Source of the DNA: Brachycybe producta
Taxonomy: Eukaryota; Arthropoda; Diplopoda; Playtdesmida; Andrognathidae
Direction: 5' to 3'
Assembly (NCBI GenBank): GCA_036925085.1
Contig: JAUPFP010000034.1
Span: 883,501 to 947,500, forward strand
DNA length: 64,000 nt
Made by a program: the position numbers and the translations under genes. This document shows positions 48,201 to 59,159 of the stretch, in pieces (position 1 is the first letter of the stretch; the number at the start of each line of letters is the position of its first letter). The notes below the pieces were generated by a model. That model saw only the letters and a program-made list of their open reading frames with translations, did no database searches and was not told where the DNA came from.

Positions 48201-51200
48201 GTAGGTTCAGGGTTTCATCATATAATTATTTACTTAGCTTCCAGTCTTTACACACATTATATTGGTGTCATATCATAAATATTTATCTTGTCATTCAAAT
48301 TTCAGAAGGTTTTTTTTTTTAAAACAATTTTGTTGAGTTCAAAGGTCAATTTTATTTTATATTTAAAAAGTTCGTTGATCTTTTTTATATTCTAATTTCT
48401 CTGAAATTGATTGAAATAAGTTGTGAACAGATGTGTATAACACTTCTTAATATCCTCCTCCCTCCCTCCCTTCCTCCTCTTGTCCTTAATATAATGGTCA
48501 CTCTGGGTTTGATTGGAATTCGACACTCAAAATAGAACGGAAGAGATTAAATTAGGAAGAAGAAGAAGAAGAAAAAAGTCAATAATTTGACAGATTCCAT
48601 CATTAAATAAACGGTTGTATTATAATAGGACTATACCGAAAGAATGAGAGAAAAGGGGGGGGGGGGGGAGGGAGGGGTCTTTTCTTGACCAAAATCAAAA
48701 AAAAGGTTTGACCTCTGAAATTCTTCTCACTGTTCTTAACACCTAGGCGCCAATGGAAGAAAAACCGTTTTTTTTTAATGAATAGCAAATCTTTTTCTCG
48801 ACACTAAGCTAATACTTAGGTGTTTTTTTTTTTTCGGATCTTTTGTTTCATTTCCCAGTGTGTGTGTGTGTGTGTGCAACTGATAAAACGAACACACCTG
48901 AGATTAGGTGAGAAAAGATTTCTTTTTTGTTCAACTTTTGTTTCCCTTTTTCTATTGTCATATGTATGTCTTATTATCGGCTTCTGTTCTTCATTAAAGA
49001 ACTATTTTCTTTTACTTCATTTCATTCATTTAATTATTTTCATGTACATTTTTTGTTGAAGTTCATCTATAAAGGGCTAATTGTGTCTTTTAGCTATGTT
49101 TTGTACAGTGAGTGGTACAGTGTTAGGAAAAAAACTTTTAAGTAGAATAGTAGAAAAGTACAGCTAAAATTTAAAATTCAAGAAGGCAACTTGGGGTTGT
49201 AGTCGTAATTATATTTAATTATTGCTAACATTCAATGCAATGAAACTTGCAAATTTTAAATTGCAGTTAATTTTTTGTAGTGGAAACGAGGGTTATAACT
49301 TATAAGGGTCATATATGCTTAATGAATGCTTAGTCAAATGTAACACTTGCTAAATTCATCAACTTTAGATATAAAAGTTTCTTTTAAAAGTTATTCAGTT
49401 TAGCTCTCTCTACCTTTGACTGAACTGTTAATAAAAATACGACTGTAGTTGCCTTAAATGGCTAAAGCCCAATTTTAAGAATGAAACTTAACTCATGACT
49501 TCATGCACTGTTTGTGTGTAATCAATCAATGAATATTATAATTAACAGGCATTTAGAAATCGGGACGAACTTCAGTTGGCTCCGCCCTTTTTATGACGAA
49601 TGCAACTTCTAATTGGTTGGTTATGTAGTCTGACGTCACATGCTCCGCCCTTTTCAACGTCGAACCATACAACGAACCAATTAGAAGTTGCCGGCCGTCA
49701 TAAAAAGGTCGGAGCCAACTGAAGTTCGTCCCGATTTCTAATTGCCTGTTTATAATAATTATTGTAGTATGAGATGAAATTTAGCTCTAAGTAGAGGTGA
49801 CGCCATCAATTAGCTACAGTCGACTATAGCAACAGGCAGTTAGAAATAGGTCAAAGCTTCAGTTGGCTCCGCCCTTGTTGTGACGACTGGCAACTTCTAA
49901 TTGGCTGGTTAAGTAGTCTGTCGTCACATGCTCCGCCCTTTTCAACGTCAGACTACATAACCAGCCAATTAGAAGCTGCCGGTCGTCACAACAAGGGCGG
50001 AGTCAATTGAAGTTCTGGCCTATTTCTAACTGCCTGTCATAGAGCATGGTTATGCTTCATACCCACGGCTCTCAATTGAGCTACCTCTATGTATACAAGT
50101 TTCATTCCTTAATGAAACTTGTATAATAATTATCTGCTGAGCTTACAACTCAATTTGAGATATGTTAGTAGTTTTACAGCAGAAGTGACTTGTAGGACAT
50201 TTTCAAACAAATATGCTGAAGTTATCAAACAAAGATATCAGCAGTACTGCATGTAATTTAGGTGTTCAAAGTCACAACACAGTATTATCAATTTAATGAG
50301 AAATGGAGAAATAACCACACAAAAGGCATTTTCTGCACCATGCTAGTTTTTCTATCATATTTACTTTCATAATAGCTTACTATCAACAATAATGATGAGA
50401 GTTTTTAAAGCTCGTTATATTGGAACTTTAGTGCACAGTCTGCATTATTTACTTAATGATAAACTTCCGCCCTTCCTCAGGAATTCAATTGTCAATGGCA
50501 TCCATACAAAATGCATTTCGATATGAAACTGAAACCCAGTTAGTAAATAAAACCACACACACGCCCCCCCCCCCCCCCTAGACCTACCCTTATTTATTTT
50601 TCATATCGTTCACTTATGATTGAATATGTCAGAGAAGACTTTATAATAAGTCTTATTAAAATTTTGCAACAGAAATACTAGGCTGGAAACAGACGATCAA
50701 TTTTGGCTTGTCAATTCTGAAATGTCTCTCTTAAAATTGCCACATAATGTCTTAATTTTTTTCTTTGGAAATTGTATGTGGACCAGAGTTCATGTTCCCA
50801 TAATTATTACAAGCAATTACCATTTTGAACAAAAATGGTTTTTGGTTTCACATTCTAAAGCTTGTCAATTCATACCAAACACACCACCAGAACTGATCGT
50901 CTGCATCCAGCTTTATGGTTTTTGCTTTTGACACATTAGAGACTAGAAAAGCACTCTAAACTTAATGAAGTTATGAAAGAAATTAAAGCAAGAGCCACAA
51001 AGTTGCATTCTGAATGTGAAACAACTTGAAACATTTGAGTGGGTGGCCGATAGACAGTGCATTACAAATAAATGTGGTAGTTAAAGTTTTCCATTGTGTT
51101 ATGGTCACAAACAGCTGGGGTTTTGAAGGGAAGAAAAAAAAAAGAAAAATGTCACACAACATCAACGACATGTCAAATTCATGGGTCTGACAGACCTTGT

Positions 51201-54200
51201 AATAGTAATTTCACTAATGGGTCATAAATTACTGCAAGTTTACTGCTACTTGAATTTGAATCTGAAAAATACACTACAAGTAGCCATTGAGGGCCTGTCG
51301 CATAGAGACAGGAATCGAAGTTCAACATTAAAATGCATTGTAGGCTACAATCATAAAATAAAATAATAAACCCAACAAAAATATTCTTATAGAGTCTGGT
51401 GGGGCTAAAATAAACATTGAAATGTTGAATAGTTTATTTTTAAATTATGGATTTCAAATTTGTACATGAAAAGAAATCTTAATTTCTTGCAACATGCTAT
51501 GCTACTGTTATGAATTTCGCACTTTTGCAGTCAACTTTAATAAAAAAACATTCACTGCTATTTGATATCTCCACATTAATAACGAGATTGAAGAAGAAAA
51601 AAAATATGCTCCGATTTAGATTTTTTGCAGTTTCTATTTATTTATTTATAGGTTGAGTGCTTGGTTTTAACTTGGTTAAGTTTCATTTTAACATAAAAAA
51701 AAATATATATATTCTGATCTTAATCAAGACATCTTGTTTTGTCTTTCCTTGAAACAAGATAGGAAATGAGTGAGAGAGAGGGATAACAAATTGGGCCATT
51801 ATTTCTATTTCTTCTGGACGAATTTAAAAGCAGACCAAAAATAAAACCTCATAAATTTATTAGACTTTTATGATTGCAAATATCTCAACTTTAAAAATAT
51901 TTATAAAAAATAATTTGTTGTCTATACAGTATGTATGTATATGTTGAAGAAATTGATCTCAAATGTCTTTTGTCATTTGACAATTTGCCAGATATAAAAA
52001 AAACATATAAATATACTGTATTGAGTCCTTTATTGTTTTTCAGTTTATAGACCTCTGATAAGATAAATATATTATAGAGGTTGCTCAACTAAATAGCTTT
52101 GTGTATGGAGGGATATGGAGCATTCCGTGCCAGCACCTGAGTGAATGGCACGCAGTGAAACACTCAGAAAAACAGGCAGTTGTGCCCAGCACTAAAATTT
52201 CGTTTACCCCACCCTTTTAATGACATCAGACCAAGTAGCAAACCAATTTGAAATTGATGGCGCTCATAAAAGGGTGGGGCAAATTAAAATGTAGTGCTGG
52301 ACTGAACTGCCTGTCTCAGAAAATGATAGTTTTGGTAATTTTTCTTCTTCTTCTTCTGATACCTGTGGTTTCAGAGTGGAAAAGTCGAGTAATCAGAAAT
52401 ATAATGGGGAATCTAGGGAAATCAACTTCAAGGTGACCATGTGCAGAGATAGCTGCTGCAAGAGTTTTTAGGCTGCGAAATATTTTCTGAGTTCCATTTT
52501 TGCGGAATTTATCTTTTGGAAGATGGTTTTTTTTTCGGAGTTCTTTTTATTGAGCTCTAGCAATGGATTAAAAAAAACCTTGAAGAGAGGCTATACAATG
52601 AAGATAATTTAAGAACAGACAATTTTCGTACTCTTGATTATTCTGTCTTTCAGGAGCAAAATGGATGAAAAACTAGAAAGTTTTTTATAAACTAGAAATA
52701 GTTAGTCGATATGTTGATATCTGATAACAACATGAAAATAGATCTACACCTAAGTTAGAGACCTACATAAAGCCCATGGGCCAGTGGGCTTTTGCAAAAG
52801 CCCAGCATTTTTATGTTAAAAGCACATGGGCCTGGTGGGCTTCATGGGCCTCGTGGGTTTGGTTGGTGGCCTTTGTGGGCATCACGGGTTTGGAAGGCGT
52901 TTCGTCATTTCTCTCATGGAGTTCTTTACAAATGTATTGAACTGAACCACATATATTATTTCACACATTCATAAAAGTATAAAAGGCCCATGGGCCTGGT
53001 GGGCTTTAGTGGGCCTGGTGGGCTTCGTGGGGCTGGTGGGCTTCGTGGGGCTGGTGGACTGGGCCCAGCATAAAGTCTCATGGGCTGGGCTGGGCTTCAA
53101 ATTTTTACTCAATGTAGGTCTCTACCCTAAGTGATTGATCCCTTCTAGTTTCTAAACCATATTTAAAATTCTGTTCATTTTGAAGTTGAAAAAGACAATA
53201 ATCAAGCGTTGGAGGTGCGTTTACACTTTAAAACCCACCTTAATGCTCACTCACCCATGAAGTTTTTCTTTTAACATGGAGTTTCGCTACCCTTATATAT
53301 TTATCATAATTTATAGTTTCTAATAATTGAAAGATCAGAAAAGGAAACTAGAAAAAAAAAATCTCTTTGGATTAAAAATAGGTTTTTATAGTTTGAAGAA
53401 TGTCTCTTTTTTATTGGCTTCAGTTTAGCTGCTATTAGAAACAAGGGACATAAAACTGTGACAGTAATATTTTTTTTTACAAGTACAGTAACTGTTATTA
53501 AAATCTTTAATATTTTTGTACATTGTACATTTCTAGAGAGGATTTCTGAGAGAGAGAGAGAGAGAGAAAAAAAAAATAGAGTAATAAAAAGAAGCTTAAG
53601 AGTTAGAAACTAAACACTGATATTTGGAAAAGACTCAAAAATTGTAAAGAATTACAAGCAAGGATTATTATGAGGCGCCATCTTACAAGTTCATGGCGCC
53701 AACTTCACTGAATGGTCGATGTGTCCACAAAGTTCATGAAAAACCCAGATTTTATTTTATATTATAACAACTATTAAAGAAAAGACATTCAATTCAAAGA
53801 AATCTTAATGACCTTTGTTGTTTCTAAATTGATTTTAATCACTTGTATTTAAGCTTAAAAATTATAAAATTAAATATTGTAGCATCAATGGAGTTTGTGA
53901 ATGATTTTAGATCTCATTGACATATATATTATCGTAGGTGGTACCGTTCTCACTTTATACTGTATGAGTCAGAACGTTTGGGATCCATTCCTCCATCCAT
54001 CTCCACATCCCTCATTTTCAGAATAAATATAAAACCATCTATGAATCAACAAACGTCTAAAAAGAAATTGATAGTCTGTTTAAAAAAACGATGAATGAGT
54101 AAAATTTATAAACTTAATTATTATAATTTTAAAATAAAATTGATGGGTTTTGTGAAAACGCTTTTGATGTATTGTTTTACTGATTCGTATTTTTAAAAGA

Positions 54201-55408
54201 GCCAAATTAATGTGATTTCCCTTTAAAAGTTACTTTGATAAAACAGGGTACTACATGTAATATTAAATCAAAATTCAAATCCCATGATTAAAATCAAAGA
54301 ACCCTCCTTACTAACCTACCCCGTCCCCCCCCCCCAAGAATAACATCAGATGGCCTTGATTTAATAACAATTGTTGTACCCTCTTATCACATCATTCTGT
54401 TTCTGAAACGTTTTCTGTTTGCGTCTGTAAGGTGTAGCTGACCAGAGCATAATTTTATCAACAAGAAAATTCCCTTAGCTTCTTGCTTCCTTCCTATATT
54501 TACTCTTCCACTTTCTAACGCAGTAAGAAACTTTTCATTTCATAGTTATTTCTAAAAAGTCGTGACAAGAATGTTTATTGACAGATCATCGAAAACGAGG
54601 CTAAAACATTTTTGAAAAGAAAAAAAAAACCATAAAACCAAATGGTGACTGACCATTTCTCCAAGTGACAATTTTACTGTAACAATTTTATTTCACTTGA
54701 AATTTTCTCTCTGAAATGTGATGCAATAAAATGCCACTTTTCATGATGATCATTATTTCATGTTGAAAACACACTGAACTGACCTTTGGTTGTTTCTGGA
54801 TCAATATTGGACGACGATTGAGCTGTAATGCACATGTCATTGTCCAAAGGAAACTTCTCACATCTTAACATATCTGGCCATGGAAATCCATAGTTTCTCA
54901 TTCTACCCTCGCATCCATGCTTGACCTTTTCACATAGAGAACGGCACGGATAGATTGGACGATCAAGACAAACTGGAGAAAAAAGTGAACAAAGAAAGAG
55001 TTGTGTATCCTGATGACACTTGATGTTTAAAAGAGGAATCCATGAGTTTGACTGTTGAAGAGCCTCAGCTAGAGTGTCATGGTCCAAAAGATTAGGCAAT
55101 CTCATCTTATGATAACCAATGTTATGACAGAGTGACATGTTTTTAGGTATACTGACACATGTGGGTGGTGTTGGACGACTTCCCATTGAACTCCAATCAG
55201 AATAATAACCATCGAATTCACCGCCAACACCTCCAGGTGGACTTCCTGTAACTGAGGAGGAGGAGGATGATCCTCCTCCTCCTTCTACTCCTTCTGATGT
55301 CTCCAAGTAACTCCTGGAGAACTCCAAGCCATTTATACTGAACGTGGCACAGAATAATAAAAATAAAATTGTGACGATTTCATCTGATGTTACAGTTTGT
55401 GACGTCAT
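43664..55408 (-). CDS. secreted Frizzled-related protein, sFRP1/2/5 type
   Basis: Three coding exons join in phase (55408-54784, 45122-45045, 44193-43664) and encode about 410 residues; vertebrate sFRP1/5 have about 315. The protein is secreted and modulates Wnt signalling by binding Wnts or Frizzled. Visible: signal peptide 9-27 (IVTILFLLFCATFSING); a Gly/Ser linker; the Frizzled cysteine-rich domain with all ten cysteines (84, 94, 131, 140, 147, 155, 159, 166, 183, 193) in words such as SLCHNIGYHKMRLPNLL, SPVCLDRPIYPCRSLC and YGFPWPDMLRCEKFP. A netrin-type domain starts in exon 2 (CTACQQ, NFCRADF) and runs on through VKKSRLICRK, LSECCND and HYLIMGQKNGAHLVPTFI. The cysteine pattern matches sFRP1/2/5 rather than sFRP3/4. 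The last about 55 residues, a Thr/Lys-rich tail, are extra. Intron 1 is about 9.7 kb. The start ATG overlaps TGACGTCA, a CRE-like octamer. Confidence 0.93.
44345..44830. repeat. minisatellite, about 20-25-bp unit, in sFRP intron 2
   Basis: About 17 imperfect tandem units of the form AGTTGCTCTCTGAAAGGAAC fill most of the intron between the two netrin-domain exons. Units drift (GAAAC, GAAAA, TTTCTG variants) but keep GTTGCTxTCTGAAA. Confidence 0.85.
44892..44908. repeat. G homopolymer
   Basis: A run of G of about 17, preceded by GTATGTGTGTGTTT. The length is likely unreliable in the assembly. Confidence 0.6.
45174..45225. repeat. (CAT)n microsatellite beside sFRP exon 2
   Basis: About 16 CAT units, starting 50 bases upstream (in gene sense) of the 78-nt exon 2 acceptor. 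Confidence 0.85.
45650..46232. mobile_element. foldback made of two inverted Tc1/mariner-like transposon ends
   Basis: Outer ends GTGTCCTAAAAATGTATACA and ATGCATACATTTTTTTGGGA + CAC are inverted for about 50 bp (both continue to AATAACTGCCATGTTT). Inward, each arm also carries the end of a transposase frame: GATGTTTGCAGATCAGTTTC and, before the terminal region, a G-G-H-F-E-H-F-like peptide (left arm, minus strand) and a corresponding GRHFDHF (right arm, plus strand). So both arms are copies of the same 3' end, meeting near 45950. Known for IS630/Tc1/mariner families: a C-terminal GGHFEH-type ending next to a terminal repeat. Confidence 0.65.
47508..47646. mobile_element. ACAGGCA-family MITE, truncated copy 2
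   Basis: It starts CAGGCATTTAGAAATCGAGA and runs through GTTGGCTCCGCCCTTTTTAT and CATGCTCCGCCC into CACAACAAACCAACTTTC, where the right arm breaks off. About two thirds of the unit remains. Confidence 0.7.
48040..48115. mobile_element. fragment of TTAAGGTG family
   Basis: Only AGCTAATACTCTTCTAGTTT then CTATTACATTTTAAAATTC resembles the right arm of the family. Confidence 0.3.
49290..49440. repeat. AAGTCAAAG-family repeat copy
   Basis: CTTAGTCAAATGTAACACTT then GCTAAATTCATCAACTTTAG on the left and ACCTTTGACTGAACTGTTAA then TACGACTGTAG on the right match the copy at 30943-31075. Confidence 0.45.
49545..49749. mobile_element. ACAGGCA-family MITE, copy 3 (intact)
   Basis: A near-perfect palindrome of 205 bp with ends ACAGGCATTTAGAAATCGGG and CCCGATTTCTAATTGCCTGT. 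Flanks TTATAATTA and TTATAATAA agree in eight of nine bases. The arms are still about 90 percent complementary, suggesting youth. Confidence 0.85.
49832..50037. mobile_element. ACAGGCA-family MITE, copy 4 (intact)
   Basis: Ends ACAGGCAGTTAGAAATAGGT and GGCCTATTTCTAACTGCCTG + T. The interior has GTTGGCTCCGCCCTTGTTGT and CAACAAGGGCGGAGTCAA. It lies 83 bases from copy 3 in the same intron. The 9-bp flanks agree only partly (ACTATAGCA, CATAGAGCA). Confidence 0.8.
51190..51370. repeat. LINE-tail-like repeat copy
   Basis: CTACAAGTAGCCATTGAGGG then CCTGTCGCATAGAGACAGGA and ATGCATTGTAGGCTAC parallel the tail at 36790-36880 (GCAGCCATAAAGGCCTATGG, AGAGGGACAAGAG). Probably a 5'-truncated LINE copy. Confidence 0.4.
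52172..52314. mobile_element. ACAGGCA-ended MITE, divergent 143-bp copy
   Basis: Ends ACAGGCAGT and ACTGCCTGT, with a different interior (GCACTAAAATTTCGTTTACC; GGTGGGGCAAATTAAAATG). The flanks are an exact 9-bp duplication CTCAGAAAA. This fixes the family's target-site size. Confidence 0.75.
52605..53243. mobile_element. foldback repeat, TTAAGGTG family, copy split by a hAT MITE
   Basis: Left arm CTCTTGATTATTCTGTCTTT then CAGGAGCAAAATGG; right arm GATTGATCCCTTCTAGTTTC and the terminus TTTACACTTTAAAACCCACC + TTAA. The middle is interrupted by the element at 52756-53124, which must be younger. Confidence 0.65.
52756..53124. mobile_element. hAT-type MITE with GGGCCTGGTGGGCTT repeats
   Basis: Ends TAGAGACCTACAT and ATGTAGGTCTCTA are exact inverted repeats of the TAGNG type. 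Flanks ACCTAAGT and CCCTAAGT differ in one of eight bases. The interior holds imperfect tandem units of GGGCCTGGTGGGCTTCGTGG, far more G/C-rich than the surroundings. Confidence 0.8.
53244..54783. other. 5' end of sFRP intron 1
   Basis: No coding sequence seen. It contains a GA run (53548-53567) and a GGCGCC hairpin (GAGGCGCCATCTTAC facing CATGGCGCC at 53672-53700). The remainder is AT-rich. Confidence 0.35.
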
Positions 55409-58400
55409 TTTTTTTTTCTCTCTTAATTGTTGATTAGATTAGAAAGTTAAATAGCAACACAAAATCTTCTTATTTTGAGGAACAAATTCCTTCAAAGAGT
55501 TGAAAGTTTGAAAGATCACTTTGTTGTTGTTGTTGTGTTGTTGTTGGTGGTGGTGATGTTGTTCTTGTCACATCCAAGATGCTTCTAAAAACCCTTTTGG
55601 CACTAATAGAAAACGCAGATGATAAGACTTTTTTTTAAAAAAAAAAAAAGAATGTATTAAAAGACGTTGATGATGTTGTAGTTGACGCCTTCTAAAAATA
55701 AGTGGTAGTTGTGGCCACAAAAAAAAGTGGTTGGTAGATGACACTGCTAATGTAGCAGCAGTAGTAGTAGTGACTGATGTCCAATAAACATTTGGTGGTA
55801 GTCAAGTTTGTAATGGGAGAAAATCTTTTTTTGGGGGGTTATTTATTATTTTTTTTGAGGGTTTTAAAAAGTATGAAGTGTCTTAAAAACACATTGGTGT
55901 CTTTCCTCCCATTTTTTTCTGCCCTTATTTTGTCTTCCTCTGACTATGATAGTTTTTTTTTTGGAAGAAAAAGAGAGGGATTGAAAGAGTGATAACTGTA
56001 ATGTGCTTATCTAAACGACTTTTGAGTTGATTCACACACAAAATGCCAAAACTTGTCACTTTACTTTAAGATGACCATGGGTTTGAAAACTTTTAAACAA
56101 GAAAAAAAAAAGACACTTTTCTTGATCGCCAAAACTGATTGGATGAATGGACAACTTCTTGTCAAAACATTGAGAGTGAAGAAGACACAAAAAATAAAAC
56201 AATGTCACCAACACTTGTCACAAAACAAACACAAAAGAAGAGTTCTTAGGAACTCTTTAAAAATTTTAAACACACATTGTAGACTGTAGTAATGGAATGG
56301 ATGTGATTGATGGTGATTCTGGTTATAAAGCTTGAAGTTTTTTTGTTTGTTTGTTAGTGATGTGATCACTGTGTTTAGTGTCCACACAATCACAATTACA
56401 AAATGACTCCTAAAAACTGTCACAAAAACACAAACCTGAAGGATGTGCAACAACAGTGCAAGTTCTTAGAAACTTCTAAAACTTGAAATACATTGTAGAT
56501 TTGTAATGTTTCTGATGAAAACTGGTTGCAAGGTTAAAGTTTTTTTTAGTGATGTGATCACTGTCCAGTGTCCACACAATCACAAAAAAAAACACAAGCA
56601 AACACTGAAATAAGATTGCAATAAATGATGGTATTTTATGATGATTCTGCTTACAACCTTGTAGATTTTTTTTGCTGATGTTTTCTAACGATTCTACTGT
56701 ATGTCCTACTTATGTTAGAAGTGCCTAAAAAAAAAAGAGGATGCTCCTTTCAGAGAGAAGGTTCATTGGAGAACTGGATTGTGGTGGGTTCGTTCGTTGG
56801 TGATTTTGATGATGCAGAAACACACACACACAAGCTATTCAACACAGTGTGCTAAAAGAAGAGAAAAAAAAGAGGGGTTGATGGTTTTTGTATTCTATAC
56901 TTGATAGGGTGTGAAAATAGAAAAAAAAAGCAGGGAGGGGAAATGATGACTATATGGTAAAAAGAAAGAAGGGGGAAGAAGAAGTTGATTAAAACGAGTG
57001 TTTGCGATTTCAAAATGAGAAGAGACAGATTTTTGTGGGCTTAGAGAACCTAGAGAAAGAAAATTTTCATCCTGCCTGCCACCAAAAAAAAAAAAAAAAT
57101 GATCCCACCTCTCAAATTGAAATTGAATAGTGAGAGTTTGCTGCAGCAGATGTATATAAATAATACCATGCAATCTATCTAGACTTTTTCTCCCTTATAG
57201 TAAATTTGTCTTGTGTGTGTTGTGTATACAATATTGTAAATAAGGCAACAGATGCTCTAACATTAAATCGGATTCTATATATGCAAGAGTGAAAGAAAAA
57301 AAATTGAGTCTCTATTATGTTTGTAAGTGATGTGATACGTGTTTCTGGATGATGTCAAAAACACGATTTCTGAAGTTGTTCAAGATAAAGTTTTCAAAAT
57401 AAAAGGCAAGATTTGAATAGACAGACACGACGACTTTTTCTTGAAGCTTCTTTTTGCTAAATCTGCATTTTACTTCTTCTTTATGGGGGGGGGGGGGAGA
57501 GAAATCCTATTTTAGGTATATATGCTGTAATTTTGGCTGATGTTGTTGTTATTGGTGGTAGTGATAGTGATATAGTGGTGATGGTGGCATCATGCTTCTT
57601 TTTCTTTCACACATTTCACTTAGGGGCAAAATCCTTCCCTCCTTTAAAAGATAAATAAGCAAGTTTTTGGTGTGAAAATAAATATTTTGTTTGATTCTTC
57701 TTTTTTTTTCTGATAATGTTATCTCAGTTATTTGGGGGGAGGGGGGGGGGGTGTGGAAACACAAAACACGCACAAAAATACAAATGATACCCACATATAC
57801 CAGCTGATACAGTTGTTGCTGATGTCGCTATATACAGTAGAGTGAAGTTCAACCTCTGGTTTAAAGACTTACAAGTATATAAATATTCTAATATACTGAT
57901 TCTGCCACTGTCTATAGGTGTATTTTTTTTTGAATATTCACTGTGTAATCACGGTTAAATATATGCTTACTAAACTAATGATATAATGCAAATGAATGCA
58001 ATTTGCTGAGGAGGAGGATGATGATGATAATGATGATGATGTTAATATTGAAGGATGATGATGAAGAAGAAAGACACCACCATCTCTCTTGTCTTCTTTC
58101 CTTCTCATTCTCTGACCAACATATAGAGAAGGTCTATGATGATAATGATGACATAGGGAGAGAAAAAAAAACACCAGTATTACTTCTTCTCAATGTCTTC
58201 TTGAAAGTAAAGAAGAAAAAAATTCCATCCTTCGATTTCTTTCTCATCCACACACACTCACTCACTCACTCTTGTCTATCTATTTTTTTTTCTTGTCCAC
58301 ATTTTCAGCTGTTTTTATTGGCTAGTCTCTTAACATTTTGTTAACGCCACTGTCCACTCAACTCACAAACCAACTGCGAGGGAGACCTCTAGTTTTTTTC
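55409..58400. other. upstream region of the sFRP gene
   Basis: No gene seen. It is dense in microsatellites: TTG/GTG at about 55520-55560, GTAGTAG near 55755, CA near 56820, GT near 57215, GAT near 58018-58040 and CACTCA near 58253-58270, plus G-runs at 57486 and 57733. A tandem repeat at 56270-56660 is listed separately. It is a likely site for sFRP promoter and enhancers, by position only. Confidence 0.4.
56270..56660. repeat. tandem pair (possibly three) of about 190-bp units upstream of sFRP
   Basis: The order 'TACATTGTAGA ... GGTTATAAAG or GGTTGCAAGG ... TTTTTT ... AGTGATGTGATCACTG ... AGTGTCCACACAATCACAA' occurs from 56275 and again from 56490. A partial third start lies at about 56625 (GATGATTCTGCTTACAACCT, then TTGTAGATTTTTTTTG). 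The best conserved words are AGTGATGTGATCACTGT and GTGTCCACACAATCACAA. Confidence 0.65.
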
Positions 58401-58596
58401 AGTTGAAGTTTTGAGTTTTTGTATTCTACAAACTTTCAACCAGTTAAAGTTATAAAAAGTTATAAAAAAATATATATATATATAATTTTAATTAACGGTT
58501 ATAAAGTAATAAAAGTTTAAAAAGATTTGGAAGCAACAGATAATGACTGAAAATTCATAAAACACAATTGTTATATTATATTTTTTCTGTCTTTCA

Positions 58597-59159
58597 GAGC
58601 CATAACTATGGCAAGGCTAGTAAGGTACACCTGCCTCAGGCACAGAAAAAACTTAATGGCGCAACAATTGGTGATTCTGTGGCACTGAACAAGCGCCGAA
58701 AAAACTGAATAAACGCCAATAATAAGCGAAAAATGCAACAAACGTCAAACTACTGGAGAATTTGAGAAATACTCTTATCTTTATGAAACGCGTTGCTTGC
58801 CATAATTTACAAAAAAAAAATGAAATTTATCGCTGCTGTCTCAGAATTCCGTAACTTCACTATTCTTATACAACACAATTCATTGAATTTCGGTATACCG
58901 TCACCCTAAAACCCCTTTCATCATGCTGTTATTTTTATGATTCTCATCGCTCTGAAGAATTTTTAAGTTTAGAAAATTTGTAATAAAATTTTTTTACTCG
59001 CTGCGCTTGCAAAATTAAAAAGACTTATGTATGGTAAAGCTTCAACAGGACCTGCACTACACAATTCTACTGAATTTCAGTGTTTGTGTCACATGCTGGG
59101 CGCATTTGGGGGCCCACAGATTTATTCTTGCCTCGGGCACAAAATTAGCTAGTTATGAC
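58597..59159. mobile_element. transposon remnant (GCCATAACTA ends)
   Basis: AGCCATAACTATGGCAAGGC then CTGCCTCAGGCACAG at the left faces TTGCCTCGGGCACAAAATTA then GCTAGTTATGAC at the right. No transposase seen. Its right end falls inside the next element's span, so the history is not simple nesting. Confidence 0.45.

Noticed and set aside
54784-54800. Reading the sFRP first exon on to its stop at 54758 as a short CRD-only protein
   Set aside because: A donor (AAAG, GTCAGT) precedes the stop, and the netrin-domain exons downstream join in phase and match the family. A short isoform remains conceivable but is not needed.
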